Source of the DNA: VBAS01 sp044867875
GTDB lineage: Bacteria; Bacteroidota; Bacteroidia; Chitinophagales; Chitinophagaceae
Reading direction: 5' to 3'
DNA: 27,639 nt
Assembly (NCBI GenBank): GCA_044867875.1
Contig: JBIOVR010000056.1
Location: 1 to 27,639 of the forward strand
Part shown: positions 7,415-16,092 of the stretch, piece by piece
How the letters are laid out: every line of letters starts with the position of its first letter
How positions within the stretch are numbered: the first letter of the stretch is position 1
The notes under the pieces: model-generated
Database searches by the model: none
The model's input: only the letters and a program-made list of their open reading frames with translations
What the model was told of the DNA's origin: nothing
Program-made: the position numbers and the translations under genes

Positions 7415-8407
7415 GTGGAAAAAACAAACTTTGTTGACCAGATAAGGATCTTTTGCAGAAGCGGGCATGGCGGTGCTGGCAGCAGACATTTTGCCCGTAC
7501 AAAATTTAATCCCCTTGCAGGGCCCGATGGCGGCAACGGCGGAAGAGGTGGTCACATTGTTTTGAAAGGCAATCGTAACCTCTGGACATTACTTCATCTC
7601 CGTTATTTTAAAAATGTGCTGGCAGAAGATGGCGAAGGCGGAATGAAAAACAATATGAGTGGCCGCGATGGAAAAGACATTTATATCGAAGTACCGTTGG
7701 GTACCATTATAAAAGACGAAGCAACTGGTGAACAGGAAGCCGAGATAATGGATGATGGCCAGGAAGTGATCTGGATAAAGGGCGGTAAAGGTGGATTAGG
7801 TAATGCGAATTTTGCAACACCAACAAACCAGGCACCGGAATATGCGCAGCCCGGCTTACCCGGCATAGAAGGATGGAAAGTACTTGAGTTAAAAGTATTA
7901 GCCGATGTTGGGCTGGTCGGTTTTCCCAATGCAGGTAAATCAACCTTGCTTTCTGTGATCACGGCAGCAAAACCCAAGATCGCCGATTATGCTTTCACTA
8001 CTATTAATCCTCAATTAGGAATTGTTGAATATCGTGATGGAAAAAGTTTTTGCGTAGCAGATCTGCCGGGAATCATTGAAGGTGCCGCAGAAGGCAAAGG
8101 ATTGGGTCATCGTTTTCTCCGACATATCGAACGCAATCCTGTCTTACTTTTTTTAATTCCTGCCGATAGCAATGATCACAAAAAAGAATTTGAGATTTTA
8201 CAAAGTGAGTTAGAAAAATATAATCCTGAATTATTACACAAGCAGTTCATCATTGCCATCAGCAAAAGTGAAATGCTTGATGAAGAATTGTTGAATGCGA
8301 TCGAAAAAGAATTACCAAAGAATATCCCGCATGTTTTTATTTCTTCTTTCACCCAAAAAGGATTGCTCCAATTGAAAGATCTTTTGTGGAAAACACTGAA
8401 TCAATAA
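7415..8407 (+). CDS. obg: GTPase Obg/CgtA
   Basis: 330 residues, GTG start (NFVDQIRIFCRSG is the usual Obg opening). The glycine-rich Obg fold covers about residues 1-158, followed by the GTPase domain: G1 GFPNAGKST at 169-177, switch II/G3 DLPG beginning at Asp216, G4 region ISKSEML and G5 ISSFT. There is no C-terminal OCT extension, as usual in Bacteroidota. Obg binds the 50S subunit and couples ribosome assembly to GTP and ppGpp. The G4 motif has Glu where most Obg proteins have Asp (NKxD or SKSD), a mild deviation. The gene has its own -7 element and appears monocistronic, ending 79 bases from the convergent YbjQ gene. Confidence 0.96.
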   Translation: MEKTNFVDQIRIFCRSGHGGAGSRHFARTKFNPLAGPDGGNGGRGGHIVLKGNRNLWTLLHLRYFKNVLAEDGEGGMKNNMSGRDGKDIYIEVPLGTIIKDEATGEQEAEIMDDGQEVIWIKGGKGGLGNANFATPTNQAPEYAQPGLPGIEGWKVLELKVLADVGLVGFPNAGKSTLLSVITAAKPKIADYAFTTINPQLGIVEYRDGKSFCVADLPGIIEGAAEGKGLGHRFLRHIERNPVLLFLIPADSNDHKKEFEILQSELEKYNPELLHKQFIIAISKSEMLDEELLNAIEKELPKNIPHVFISSFTQKGLLQLKDLLWKTLNQ

Positions 8408-8486
8408 TTAGGCATGACCTGAACCGGTATCGGCATTATCTTTATTAAATCTTGTAGATGCGAGCCAACGGAATTTGAATATCAAA

Positions 8487-8807
8487 CTAGTTGACCCTAA
8501 CGGCAGTTCCTGTAGCAACTACCATTAGCATACTTCCATTGGCGCCTACGGTTTCAAAATCAAGATCGATACCCACTACTGCATTAGCGCCTAAAGCCTG
8601 TGCCTTCTGAATTAATTCATGCATGGCATTTTGTTTGGCTTCATCAAGCACTTTTTCATAAGTACCGCTGCGACCACCAAAAAAATCACGCAGCCCACCT
8701 AAAATATCTTTAAAAAAATTGGCGCCAATAATTACTTCGGCGGAAACTACTCCATAGTATTGTTCTATATTTCTGCCTTCAATATTAGGTGTGGTGGTTG
8801 TTATCAT
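8487..8807 (-). CDS. YbjQ/UPF0145 family heavy-metal-binding-domain protein
   Basis: 106 residues, the full length of this family. Diagnostic segments are MITTTTPNIEGRNIEQYYGVVSAEVIIGANFFKDI, split here as an N-terminal strand region followed by the FFGGRSGTYEKVLDEA loop, and ALGANAVVGIDLDFE in the C-terminal half. The proteins form pentameric rings; despite the YbjQ heavy-metal-binding name no firm function is known. It is convergent with obg and divergent from the S46 peptidase, separated from the latter by 101 bp that must hold both promoters. I could not find a good -7 element for it. Confidence 0.88.
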   Translation of the reverse strand: MITTTTPNIEGRNIEQYYGVVSAEVIIGANFFKDILGGLRDFFGGRSGTYEKVLDEAKQNAMHELIQKAQALGANAVVGIDLDFETVGANGSMLMVVATGTAVRVN

Positions 8808-8908
8808 TTTGTTTATTGTTTACCTTATAAAAATAATAAGATTTATCCGGGCACATCATTTGTTATATGTATTTTTTAACTTGAGTTTGATTTGATAAAA
8901 TTTAAAGT

Positions 8909-11074
8909 ATGAAAAGGCTCTTACTTACCCTCCTATTTTCTATCACTTTTCTTTTAAGATCCCTGGCTGACGAAGGCATGTGGCTGCCATTACTACTCGG
9001 CCAGCAAGTGTATAATGATATGGTGAAACGAGGATTAAAACTTTCAAAAGAACAATTATATAGCATCAATAAACCTTCGCTAAAAGATGCCATTGTTATT
9101 TTCGGTGGCGGATGTACCGGTGAAATTGTTAGCGCTGAAGGTTTGATCTTTACCAATCATCACTGCGGCTATGATGCGATCACTTCTGCCAGCACTCTTG
9201 AACATAATTATCTCCGTGATGGCTTTTATGCAAAAGTCAAAGCTGATGAGATCCCGTCGGGTTTATCAGTTCAGTTCCTTTTACGAATTGAGGATGTAAC
9301 TCAGATGGTGATGGATTCATTAAATGGATTGACTGGCACCGAAAGAATACAAAGACAATCAAGAGCACTCAATAACCTGAATGCAAAGTTTTCCGATGCT
9401 TCCCAATTTATTGAGGCAAGGATCAGCAGTCTCTTTAAAGGCAATCAATTTCTACTTTTTGTTTACCAGCGTTATAAAGACGTTCGTCTTGTTGGCGCAC
9501 CACCAGAGAGTGTAGGAAAGTTTGGCGGTGATACTGATAATTGGGAATGGCCACGTCATACCGGTGACTTTTCAGTTTTTCGTGTATATATGAGTAAAGA
9601 TGGCAAACCATCGGAGTATAGTGAAGAAAATATCCCTTTAAAACCAAAATGGTTTTTACCAGTATCACTTAAAGGCTATAAAGATGGTGACTATACAATG
9701 ATCTATGGTTACCCAGGAAGCACCAATCGATACGAAACTTCTTATGGTGTAAAATTGAAAACAGATATTGACAATCCAACATTAGTAAAGCTGCGTGATA
9801 TAAGATTGAAATATATGTTTGAAGAAATGAAAAAAGATCCCGAGATCAAGTTGCAATTAGCAGCCGACTATGCGACCATTGCAAACTATTGGAAATTTTA
9901 TGATGGTGAAAGTAAACAGCTGTTAAAGTATGATGTGTTTGGCCAAAAGAAAAAAGCAGAAGAAATATTCATCAATTGGGCTAAAGGCAAACCTGGCTAT
10001 TCCACAATTTTTGAAGATTGGGGAAAGGTCTACGATGAGTGGAGACCTTATGCCAAACACCGCATGTATATAAATGAAGGGCTGTATGGTTCGCCGCTAA
10101 TGATGTTTGCTGCCTCATTGCAACAGATTGAAACAGCCTTAGTGCAACAGGGAAAAACAGCTGCAGAAATAAAGAGAGCCCTTGACCAGGCAGGAAAAGC
10201 AAGAACTACATTTCTTAAAAATGAGAACAAAACTTCCGATGAAAAAATAGTAGCCGATATTACGATGATGTTTTATAAGGATGTTGATAAACGACAACAC
10301 CCCATTGATTTTTATAGAACACGAGTGCAAACCTGGGGAAAATTAGATGACGAACAAACCTATAAAAAGTATGCAAAAGATGTTTTTGAAAAGACCATGA
10401 TCTTTGATGATGCTAAATGGAATACATTCATTAAAAACCCTGATCCTAACATATTGCAGGATGACCCTGCTTATGCGCATGCAAGTGCTTTCCTTATTAA
10501 TTACCAAAGCAAATACTCAGCAAAATTCCAGCAGTTTAACACAAAAAATAATGATTATGGCAGGATGTATCTGAAAGGTATTATGGAGATGGATACGGTA
10601 AAAGCAAAAATGATGTATCCTGATGCCACATTCACAATGAGAGTAAGTTTTGGGAATGTAAAAAGTTACCGGCCAAGAGATGGAGTGTTCTATGATTATG
10701 TATGTACCATGAAAGGTGTTCATCAAAAATACATACCCGGTGATTACGAGTTTGATCTGCCTGCAAAAGAAATTGAACTTGCCAGGAAAAAAGATTTTGG
10801 TCAATACGCAGATAAATTAAAAAAAGACCTGGTAGTTTGTTTCATTACAACCAATGATATTACTGGTGGCAACTCGGGTTCACCGGTCATAGATGCCAAC
10901 GGCAACTTATTGGGCCTCGCTTTTGATGGCAATTATGAGGCCTTAAGTCATAAAATTGCATTTGACAAAGATTTGAACCGCACTATTTGTGTTGATGTTC
11001 GTTATATACTTTGGTGTATTGATAAATTGGGCGGCGCCTCAAATATCATTAGGGAACTTAAGCTGGTAAAATAA
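8909..11074 (+). CDS. S46 family dipeptidyl-peptidase, DPP7-like
   Basis: 721 residues with a Sec signal peptide (cleaved around residue 20, before DEGMW, the typical mature start). The chymotrypsin-like triad is His85 in TNHHCGY, probably Asp220 in WPRHTGD and Ser656 in GGNSGSP; His and Ser numbering nearly coincides with Porphyromonas DPP11 (85, 655). S46 peptidases release N-terminal dipeptides from oligopeptides in the periplasm. At the position 18 residues after the nucleophile, where DPP11 has Arg for acidic P1 residues, this protein has Gly (LAFDGN), as in DPP7, predicting preference for hydrophobic P1 residues. The gene appears monocistronic. A dipeptide-epimerase-like gene lies about 0.8 kb downstream, consistent with dipeptide use. 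Confidence 0.93.
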   Translation: MKRLLLTLLFSITFLLRSLADEGMWLPLLLGQQVYNDMVKRGLKLSKEQLYSINKPSLKDAIVIFGGGCTGEIVSAEGLIFTNHHCGYDAITSASTLEHNYLRDGFYAKVKADEIPSGLSVQFLLRIEDVTQMVMDSLNGLTGTERIQRQSRALNNLNAKFSDASQFIEARISSLFKGNQFLLFVYQRYKDVRLVGAPPESVGKFGGDTDNWEWPRHTGDFSVFRVYMSKDGKPSEYSEENIPLKPKWFLPVSLKGYKDGDYTMIYGYPGSTNRYETSYGVKLKTDIDNPTLVKLRDIRLKYMFEEMKKDPEIKLQLAADYATIANYWKFYDGESKQLLKYDVFGQKKKAEEIFINWAKGKPGYSTIFEDWGKVYDEWRPYAKHRMYINEGLYGSPLMMFAASLQQIETALVQQGKTAAEIKRALDQAGKARTTFLKNENKTSDEKIVADITMMFYKDVDKRQHPIDFYRTRVQTWGKLDDEQTYKKYAKDVFEKTMIFDDAKWNTFIKNPDPNILQDDPAYAHASAFLINYQSKYSAKFQQFNTKNNDYGRMYLKGIMEMDTVKAKMMYPDATFTMRVSFGNVKSYRPRDGVFYDYVCTMKGVHQKYIPGDYEFDLPAKEIELARKKDFGQYADKLKKDLVVCFITTNDITGGNSGSPVIDANGNLLGLAFDGNYEALSHKIAFDKDLNRTICVDVRYILWCIDKLGGASNIIRELKLVK

Positions 11075-11160
11075 TTTCATGGTTGAAGCTAATTCCTGAG
11101 CTCTTTAGAAGCAAGGAATTTAGCCACGAACAACATAAAAAATGATAATCAATATTTACT

Positions 11161-11168
11161 TAACATTG
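11161..11168 (+). promoter_or_regulatory. Near-consensus -7 element
   Basis: TAACATTG differs from TAnnTTTG at one position and lies 16 bases before the GTG of the beta-barrel gene, a spacing like that seen in front of obg. Weak but well placed. Confidence 0.3.
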
Positions 11169-11184
11169 CATCACAACTTTTCTT

Positions 11185-11868
11185 GTGAAGTCATTCAGTA
11201 GTACTTTAATATTTTTTTTCTTACTCAGCAGTAATTGCCTGTTTGCGCAGGTAAAATTCAGCGCGGCCACCGATATTTCTTTACTACACAATTTTGATCC
11301 ACAACAAAAATTTACTGTAGCTGGTCTAACCATCTTGCCTCAATGGCATCTTGATAAAAAAAATACCTTGTATGCATGGCTTAACTTTCATTGGAAAGGG
11401 AAATATGACAACACCCTTACTGCCACCGCTAAATCCCCGGCAACACAACCCCAAACCATTTCTTTTTCTAATCAGTCAGAAATGAGATTAAAACAAATAT
11501 CTTTTGGATTCAAAAGATATTTGATCGGTTCATATAATAATCTTGAAAAATTTAATCTTTATGTAGCTGGCGGTTTCGGCGTGATGTATGGCAATGCATC
11601 CAATATATTTTCTACCAATATAGATACTGCGCTGTATACTATTCAATACAATGTTATACATGGTTCGGGAGATTTTAAAAGACTGACGTTTGATATTACC
11701 GGGGGTGTTGAATTCCCTATTTCATATGAGATCTATATATATTCAGAAATGAGGATGTATATACCCACGACCGATTATCCCAGCAAGTATCTTTTAAACA
11801 ATTCACATGCGCCATTTCTTTGCGGAATTAATTTTGGCCTTAGAATTTTGTTTGATACCGATCCTTAA
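11185..11868 (+). CDS. Outer-membrane beta-barrel-like protein
   Basis: 227 residues from a GTG start, with a signal peptide of about 21 residues ending in LFAQ. The mature part alternates aromatic and polar residues in amphipathic strands (LYAWLNFHWKGKYDN, LKQISFGFKRYLIG, LYVAGGFGVMYGN, LTFDITGGVEFPI, YIYSEMRMYIP), ending with GINFGLRILFD, as expected of a small outer-membrane barrel of eight to ten strands. No lipobox or enzymatic motif is visible and no specific family was recognised. The downstream epimerase-like gene starts 11 bases after its stop, so the two form a transcription unit; a role in uptake or sensing for that enzyme's substrate is possible but unproven. Confidence 0.7.
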   Translation: MKSFSSTLIFFFLLSSNCLFAQVKFSAATDISLLHNFDPQQKFTVAGLTILPQWHLDKKNTLYAWLNFHWKGKYDNTLTATAKSPATQPQTISFSNQSEMRLKQISFGFKRYLIGSYNNLEKFNLYVAGGFGVMYGNASNIFSTNIDTALYTIQYNVIHGSGDFKRLTFDITGGVEFPISYEIYIYSEMRMYIPTTDYPSKYLLNNSHAPFLCGINFGLRILFDTDP

Positions 11869-11879
11869 AAAATAATTTC

Positions 11880-12995
11880 ATGAAAGAAAAACAAGTTATT
11901 TCGCAGGTGGAGATCTATAAACTGCGCATGCCATTAATTGAGCCATTCATTACGTCACTGGCTTATGAGACGCATGTTGAAAATGTGATCGTAGTAATAA
12001 GAACGGAATCAGGTATCACAGGATTTGGCGAGAGTAGTCCTTATATGCCCGTGAATGGAGAAAGTATCGACACCTGTTTTATCGTCGGACAATATTTTGC
12101 CAAATTATTAAAAGGAGCAAATGCATTAAAGCTGCAGGATAATCTTGCGGCAATGGACAGACTAATTTATGCCAATACAAGTATTAAAAGCGCATTTGAT
12201 ATTGCTTTACATGATATCATTGGTCAGCACAAACAAGTGCCGCTTTATGAATTATACGGTGGCAAAAACAATAAACAGTTGGTAACAGATTATACGGTGA
12301 GTCTTGATAATCCGGAAAAGATGGCAGCAGATGCTTTGAAAATAAAAAATCAGGGTTATCCATCTATTAAAGTAAAATTGGGTGAGTCAAAGAAAAAAGA
12401 TGTGGAAAGAATAAGAATGATACGTGAAGCCGTGGGTGATGATATTCCTGTTCGCATAGATGCCAACCAAGGTTGGAGTGTAAAAGAAGCGATCGAAACA
12501 TTGAATGCACTTAATGAATATGATGTCGAACATTGTGAAGAACCGATCGCCAAATGGAATTTCATGCAATTAAGAAAAGTGAAAAAGAAAAGTCCCATAC
12601 CAATAATGGCGGACGAAAGTTGTGGTGATGCACATGATGCTGCAAGATTGCTGAAATTGAAAGCCTGTGATATGTTTAATATAAAAGTTGGAAAGGCAGG
12701 AGGTGTTTTTAATGCCTATGAAATTGTAAAGCTGGGCGACAAAGCAAAAATGCACATGCAGGTTGGTGCATTTCTTGAATCAAGATTAGGAATGACTGCA
12801 TCGGCACATCTTGCATTATGCAGTGATCATATTGTTCATTGTGATTTTGATACACCACTTATGTTTTCAGAGGATATTGTTACTGACGGATTAACTTATC
12901 ACGCCAATGGGGTAATGAAAGTTCCTGATGTGCCGGGATTAGGTGCAACTATTGCTCAAGCCCATTTAGATAAGATGGAAAAAGTTGTTATATAG
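11880..12995 (+). CDS. Dipeptide epimerase / muconate-lactonizing family enzyme
   Basis: 371 residues, enolase superfamily, MLE subgroup. All active-site elements are intact: catalytic lysines in the SIKVKLG motif (Lys164 and Lys166), metal ligands Asp194 (DANQGW), Glu220 (CEEP) and Asp245 (ADES), and the opposing base Lys269 (IKVGKAGG). The spacing is nearly identical to L-Ala-D/L-Glu epimerase (162, 191, 219, 244, 268). The N-terminal capping domain (IEPFITSLAYET) is complete. Such enzymes epimerise dipeptides, for example from murein turnover; specificity in Bacteroidota is diverse and cannot be assigned here. No signal peptide, so cytoplasmic. It follows the barrel gene by 11 bases. Confidence 0.9.
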   Translation: MKEKQVISQVEIYKLRMPLIEPFITSLAYETHVENVIVVIRTESGITGFGESSPYMPVNGESIDTCFIVGQYFAKLLKGANALKLQDNLAAMDRLIYANTSIKSAFDIALHDIIGQHKQVPLYELYGGKNNKQLVTDYTVSLDNPEKMAADALKIKNQGYPSIKVKLGESKKKDVERIRMIREAVGDDIPVRIDANQGWSVKEAIETLNALNEYDVEHCEEPIAKWNFMQLRKVKKKSPIPIMADESCGDAHDAARLLKLKACDMFNIKVGKAGGVFNAYEIVKLGDKAKMHMQVGAFLESRLGMTASAHLALCSDHIVHCDFDTPLMFSEDIVTDGLTYHANGVMKVPDVPGLGATIAQAHLDKMEKVVI

Positions 12996-13039
12996 TATTA
13001 ACGATGCAAAAGATTGTTTATAATACAGGATCAACAATT

Positions 13040-13047
13040 TAACTTTA
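13040..13047 (+). promoter_or_regulatory. Possible -7 element upstream of nucleoside hydrolase
   Basis: TAACTTTA matches TAnnTTTG except for the last base. It lies about 90 bases before the ATG at 13136 that would begin the signal peptide of the nucleoside hydrolase. Confidence 0.25.
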
Positions 13048-13135
13048 GAAGACATTCATGATGATCGAAATGATCAGAGTCGTAACAATCTATTGCTGAG
13101 AATATCCTCAATAAAAACATTTCCATTTTAATTAC

Positions 13136-13239
13136 ATGAACTGCCTGCTAAAATCTGTTTTGTTTTCTTAGTCTGTTTACTCATTCAACCATTCTGCTTT
13201 GGGAAGGAAATAACAGATAGCAACATTATCACCCCACGA
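13136..13239 (+). pseudogene. Frame-broken signal-peptide segment of the nucleoside hydrolase
   Basis: The ATG at 13136 opens MNCLLK and then hits a TAG after 11 codons. The gene's own frame is open from 13132 and encodes ICFVFLVCLLIQPFCFG, an obvious hydrophobic signal core, but has no ATG. Adding one A to the AAAA run at 13150-13153 joins the two into a normal signal peptide running directly into the nucleoside hydrolase. So the exported N-terminus has lost one base, either in the organism or in the assembly. Confidence 0.7.
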
Positions 13240-14160
13240 ATGCGGATCATTGCAGATAATGATTTTGGCGGCGATCCTGATGGTTTGTTTCAATTGGCTC
13301 ATTTATTATTATCTCCTTCTGTAGACGTAAGAGCAATTATTGGATCGCATCTTAACGCAGCTGATGGCTTTGATAATTCCAAGACACAGGCTGAAAATGC
13401 TGCAAAAAAAGCCAGGGAATTAATACAGGTAATGGGAATAAAAACCAATATTCCTGTAATAGCAGGATCAAACACTGCTATGCAAAATGACAGCACACCT
13501 GTAAAAAGCGAAGCTGTAAATTTTATTATCAAAGAAGCTTTAAGAACAGACACGCAATTGCCTTTATATATTCTTTGTGGAGCTGGACTTACTGAAATTG
13601 CATCAGCTGTTTTGACAAATCCTCAAATTGCAAACAAGATCACGTTGATTTGGATTGGAGGACCCGAATATACTGACCTTGCTTTTCCACCGCCAAACTA
13701 TACAGTGGTCGAATACAATTTAAACATTGATATCGCGGCGGTAAGGGCAATATTCAATCGTTCTGATATTACGATCTGGCAAGTTCCGAGAAATGGATAC
13801 CGGCAGGCTATAATCTCTTACACACAATTGCTTTTGAAAGTAAAACCGTTAGGTAAAACCGGAAAGTATTTGTGTGACCAGATCGAGAGAGTAATGAGCA
13901 TTACACAAAAATTTAAACTCAATCTTGGCGAAGTTTATATACTTGGTGATAGCCCCTTGGTATTACTTACTGCCCTACAGTCATCATTTGAAGCGGACCC
14001 CTCATCAAGCGACTATGTAATTAGAATGTCTCCAAGGATCAGTGAGCATGGTACATATGAATTCAATAATAGCGGACGGAATATCAGGGTTTATACCCGT
14101 CTCGACATTAACCTGATGTTTGAAGATTTTTTTGCAAAGCTTGAATTGATGAACAAATAA
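13240..14160 (+). CDS. Nucleoside hydrolase (IUNH) family protein, N-terminus frameshifted
   Basis: 306 residues from the first in-frame ATG. The N-terminal strand and calcium-site loop read IIADNDFGGDPDG, corresponding to the DTDPGxDD hallmark of inosine-uridine-preferring nucleoside hydrolases but with Phe for Pro and Pro-Asp for the final Asp. Later segments (PLYILCGAGLTEIASAV, KITLIWIGGPEY, VYILGDSPLVLL) fit the Rossmann-like IUNH core. The family cleaves the N-glycosidic bond of nucleosides; this divergent exported type may have another substrate. The true start is probably 13136, with a one-base deletion near 13150 separating the signal peptide from the body. It appears to be a single-gene unit, followed by the carboxylesterase gene 115 bases downstream. 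Confidence 0.82.
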   Translation: MRIIADNDFGGDPDGLFQLAHLLLSPSVDVRAIIGSHLNAADGFDNSKTQAENAAKKARELIQVMGIKTNIPVIAGSNTAMQNDSTPVKSEAVNFIIKEALRTDTQLPLYILCGAGLTEIASAVLTNPQIANKITLIWIGGPEYTDLAFPPPNYTVVEYNLNIDIAAVRAIFNRSDITIWQVPRNGYRQAIISYTQLLLKVKPLGKTGKYLCDQIERVMSITQKFKLNLGEVYILGDSPLVLLTALQSSFEADPSSSDYVIRMSPRISEHGTYEFNNSGRNIRVYTRLDINLMFEDFFAKLELMNK

Positions 14161-14275
14161 AAATGAAAAGCCAAAGTTTTTGACCTTTATCAAAAACTCT
14201 TTTCCATTTCAGGTATAACTTAACGCAGTCTTGCGGGTTATATTAAAACATCTTCTCACACTTCAAAATGCTAAT

Positions 14276-15886
14276 ATGAAAAATTCAATTTTCGGTTTAC
14301 TGTTTATAGCCTTCGTGTCCATTACTTCACATGCACAAATAACAACCGGTGAAAATATTGCTGTTACTAATACGGAATCTGGTAAGGTTCGTGGATACAT
14401 TCATAATTCCATTTACACTTATAAAGGAATTCCGTATGCTGAAGCAAAACGTTTTGAAATGCCTCAAAAACCCAAACCATGGCAGGGCGTTCGTAGCTCA
14501 ATGAGTTATGGTCCGGTTGCGCCTTTAATGGATCCAACCACATCTGTACAGGATGAAAGCGAATTTGCATTTCATCATGACTGGGGATATACAAATGAAG
14601 ATTGTCTTCGATTAAATATCTGGACCTCGGGTATCAATGACGGGAAGAAACGACCAGTTATGTTTTGGATCCATGGCGGGGGATTTACTGCCGGTTCTTC
14701 TCAAGAGTTGCCTTCTTATGATGGTGAAAATCTTTCAAAGAAAGGAGATGTAGTTGTTGTATCGATCAATCATCGTTTGAATATCCTCGGATTTTTAGAT
14801 CTGTCTGCTTATGGTGAAAAGTATAAGCATTCCGCCAATCTTAGTATTATCGATATAAAAGCAGCTTTAGAATGGGTAAAAAATAATATTTCAAACTTTG
14901 GTGGAGATCCGGGTAACATTACAATCTTTGGTCAATCAGGTGGCGGAGCTAAAGTAAATACGTTGATGGCAATGCCATCAGCAAAAGGATTATTTCATAA
15001 AGCGATCAATGAAAGCGGCTCTTTTAGAACGGATATGCTGGATAAACAAACTACCCAGTCTATTGCTTCAGAAGTATTGAAGGCACTCAATCTCCAGGCA
15101 AACCAGGTTGATGATATTCAGAAAATACCTTTTTCGCAATTAAGCGATGCGGGAAAAAAAGCATTGAGGATAATTGCTGATCAAATGAAAGCGGCTGGTA
15201 AAACAATACCGGGTTTTGGCCTGAGCTGGGGACCAAGCGTTGATGGTGACGATCTTCCTTACCAGCTTTTTTCTAAAGAAGCATTTGAGTTATCTAAAAA
15301 TATTCCGTTGATGATCGGTACTGTTAAGAATGAATTCATGCCTTCTTTATTTTCTGGAATGCCCAATGCACCGCTTGATAAAGTAATGGAATATATTAAA
15401 AAACAACAAGGCGATAAAGCAGATGCTTATATAGCCGCTGTAAAAAAAGCTTACCCTGATGATACAAAACCTACTGATCTGATGGATGTCGATGTGATCT
15501 TCAGACCCGGAGCTGTTTCGCAGGCAAATGAAAAATCGTCTTTGCAAAATGGAGCTCCCGTTTACATGTATTTGTTTACATGGCAATCCCCTGTTATGGA
15601 TGGAAAATACAAAGCAGTTCATTGCATGGAACTGGCTTTTGTATTTAATAACATTAATCGTTGTGAAGAGATGACGGGTGGAGCTAAAGAAGCATATGCA
15701 TTAGCAGATAAAGTAAGCGGGGCCTGGATAAACTTTGCAAGGAACGGAAATCCTAATCATAAAGGACTACCTAACTGGCCGGCTTATAATTCAACCAATA
15801 CCTCTACTATGCATTTCAATAATCAGTGCGTTGTCAAACCGCAAATGGATAAAGATCTTTTTGCGATAGTGGCGCCAAGATTATAA
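14276..15886 (+). CDS. Secreted type B carboxylesterase
   Basis: I start at the ATG 14276 (536 aa) because it begins a signal peptide (KNSIFGLLFIAF, ending SHAQ); the in-frame TTG at 14231 would bury it. Alpha/beta-hydrolase features in order: TESGKVRGY and the KGIPYAEA opening of type B esterases, oxyanion hole WIHGGGFTAGS, nucleophile elbow FGQSGGG with Ser221 (family norm GESAGG), and the catalytic His in VHCMELAFVF. The terminal NGNPNHKGLPNWPAY segment is the usual family ending. It hydrolyses ester bonds in the periplasm or outside; substrate unknown. There is no neighbour that narrows the role. The Gln before the nucleophile is a known variant and need not affect activity. Confidence 0.93.
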   Translation: MKNSIFGLLFIAFVSITSHAQITTGENIAVTNTESGKVRGYIHNSIYTYKGIPYAEAKRFEMPQKPKPWQGVRSSMSYGPVAPLMDPTTSVQDESEFAFHHDWGYTNEDCLRLNIWTSGINDGKKRPVMFWIHGGGFTAGSSQELPSYDGENLSKKGDVVVVSINHRLNILGFLDLSAYGEKYKHSANLSIIDIKAALEWVKNNISNFGGDPGNITIFGQSGGGAKVNTLMAMPSAKGLFHKAINESGSFRTDMLDKQTTQSIASEVLKALNLQANQVDDIQKIPFSQLSDAGKKALRIIADQMKAAGKTIPGFGLSWGPSVDGDDLPYQLFSKEAFELSKNIPLMIGTVKNEFMPSLFSGMPNAPLDKVMEYIKKQQGDKADAYIAAVKKAYPDDTKPTDLMDVDVIFRPGAVSQANEKSSLQNGAPVYMYLFTWQSPVMDGKYKAVHCMELAFVFNNINRCEEMTGGAKEAYALADKVSGAWINFARNGNPNHKGLPNWPAYNSTNTSTMHFNNQCVVKPQMDKDLFAIVAPRL

Positions 15887-16052
15887 AAATAAAAACTATT
15901 GGTAAAATTTATTGCAATAAGCATATTGACAATAATTCTATCTGCATTTTTAAACATCTGGATACTTTTCTAAAAAAATAGCACAAGGGATTTCCTTTTC
16001 TTTCAGCTTATAATTATCGATATAGTCATAGAAAATTTCTTTCTCAATTACC

Positions 16053-16060
16053 TACTTTTA
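16053..16060 (+). promoter_or_regulatory. Possible -7 element upstream of Omp85-like gene
   Basis: TACTTTTA matches TAnnTTTG in all but the last base and lies 33 bases before the ATG at 16093. The 190-bp gap around it holds no convincing gene. Confidence 0.3.
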
Positions 16061-16092
16061 TTTAAATTCAATTTCCATTGAAACCTTATCTC

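Noticed and set aside
15950..16050. Minus-strand run of about 33 codons (EIFYDYIDNYKLKEKEIP and following)
   Set aside because: No start codon, bounded by stops, and rich in K/E/I/Y as expected from AT-rich DNA; I could not tie it to a family.
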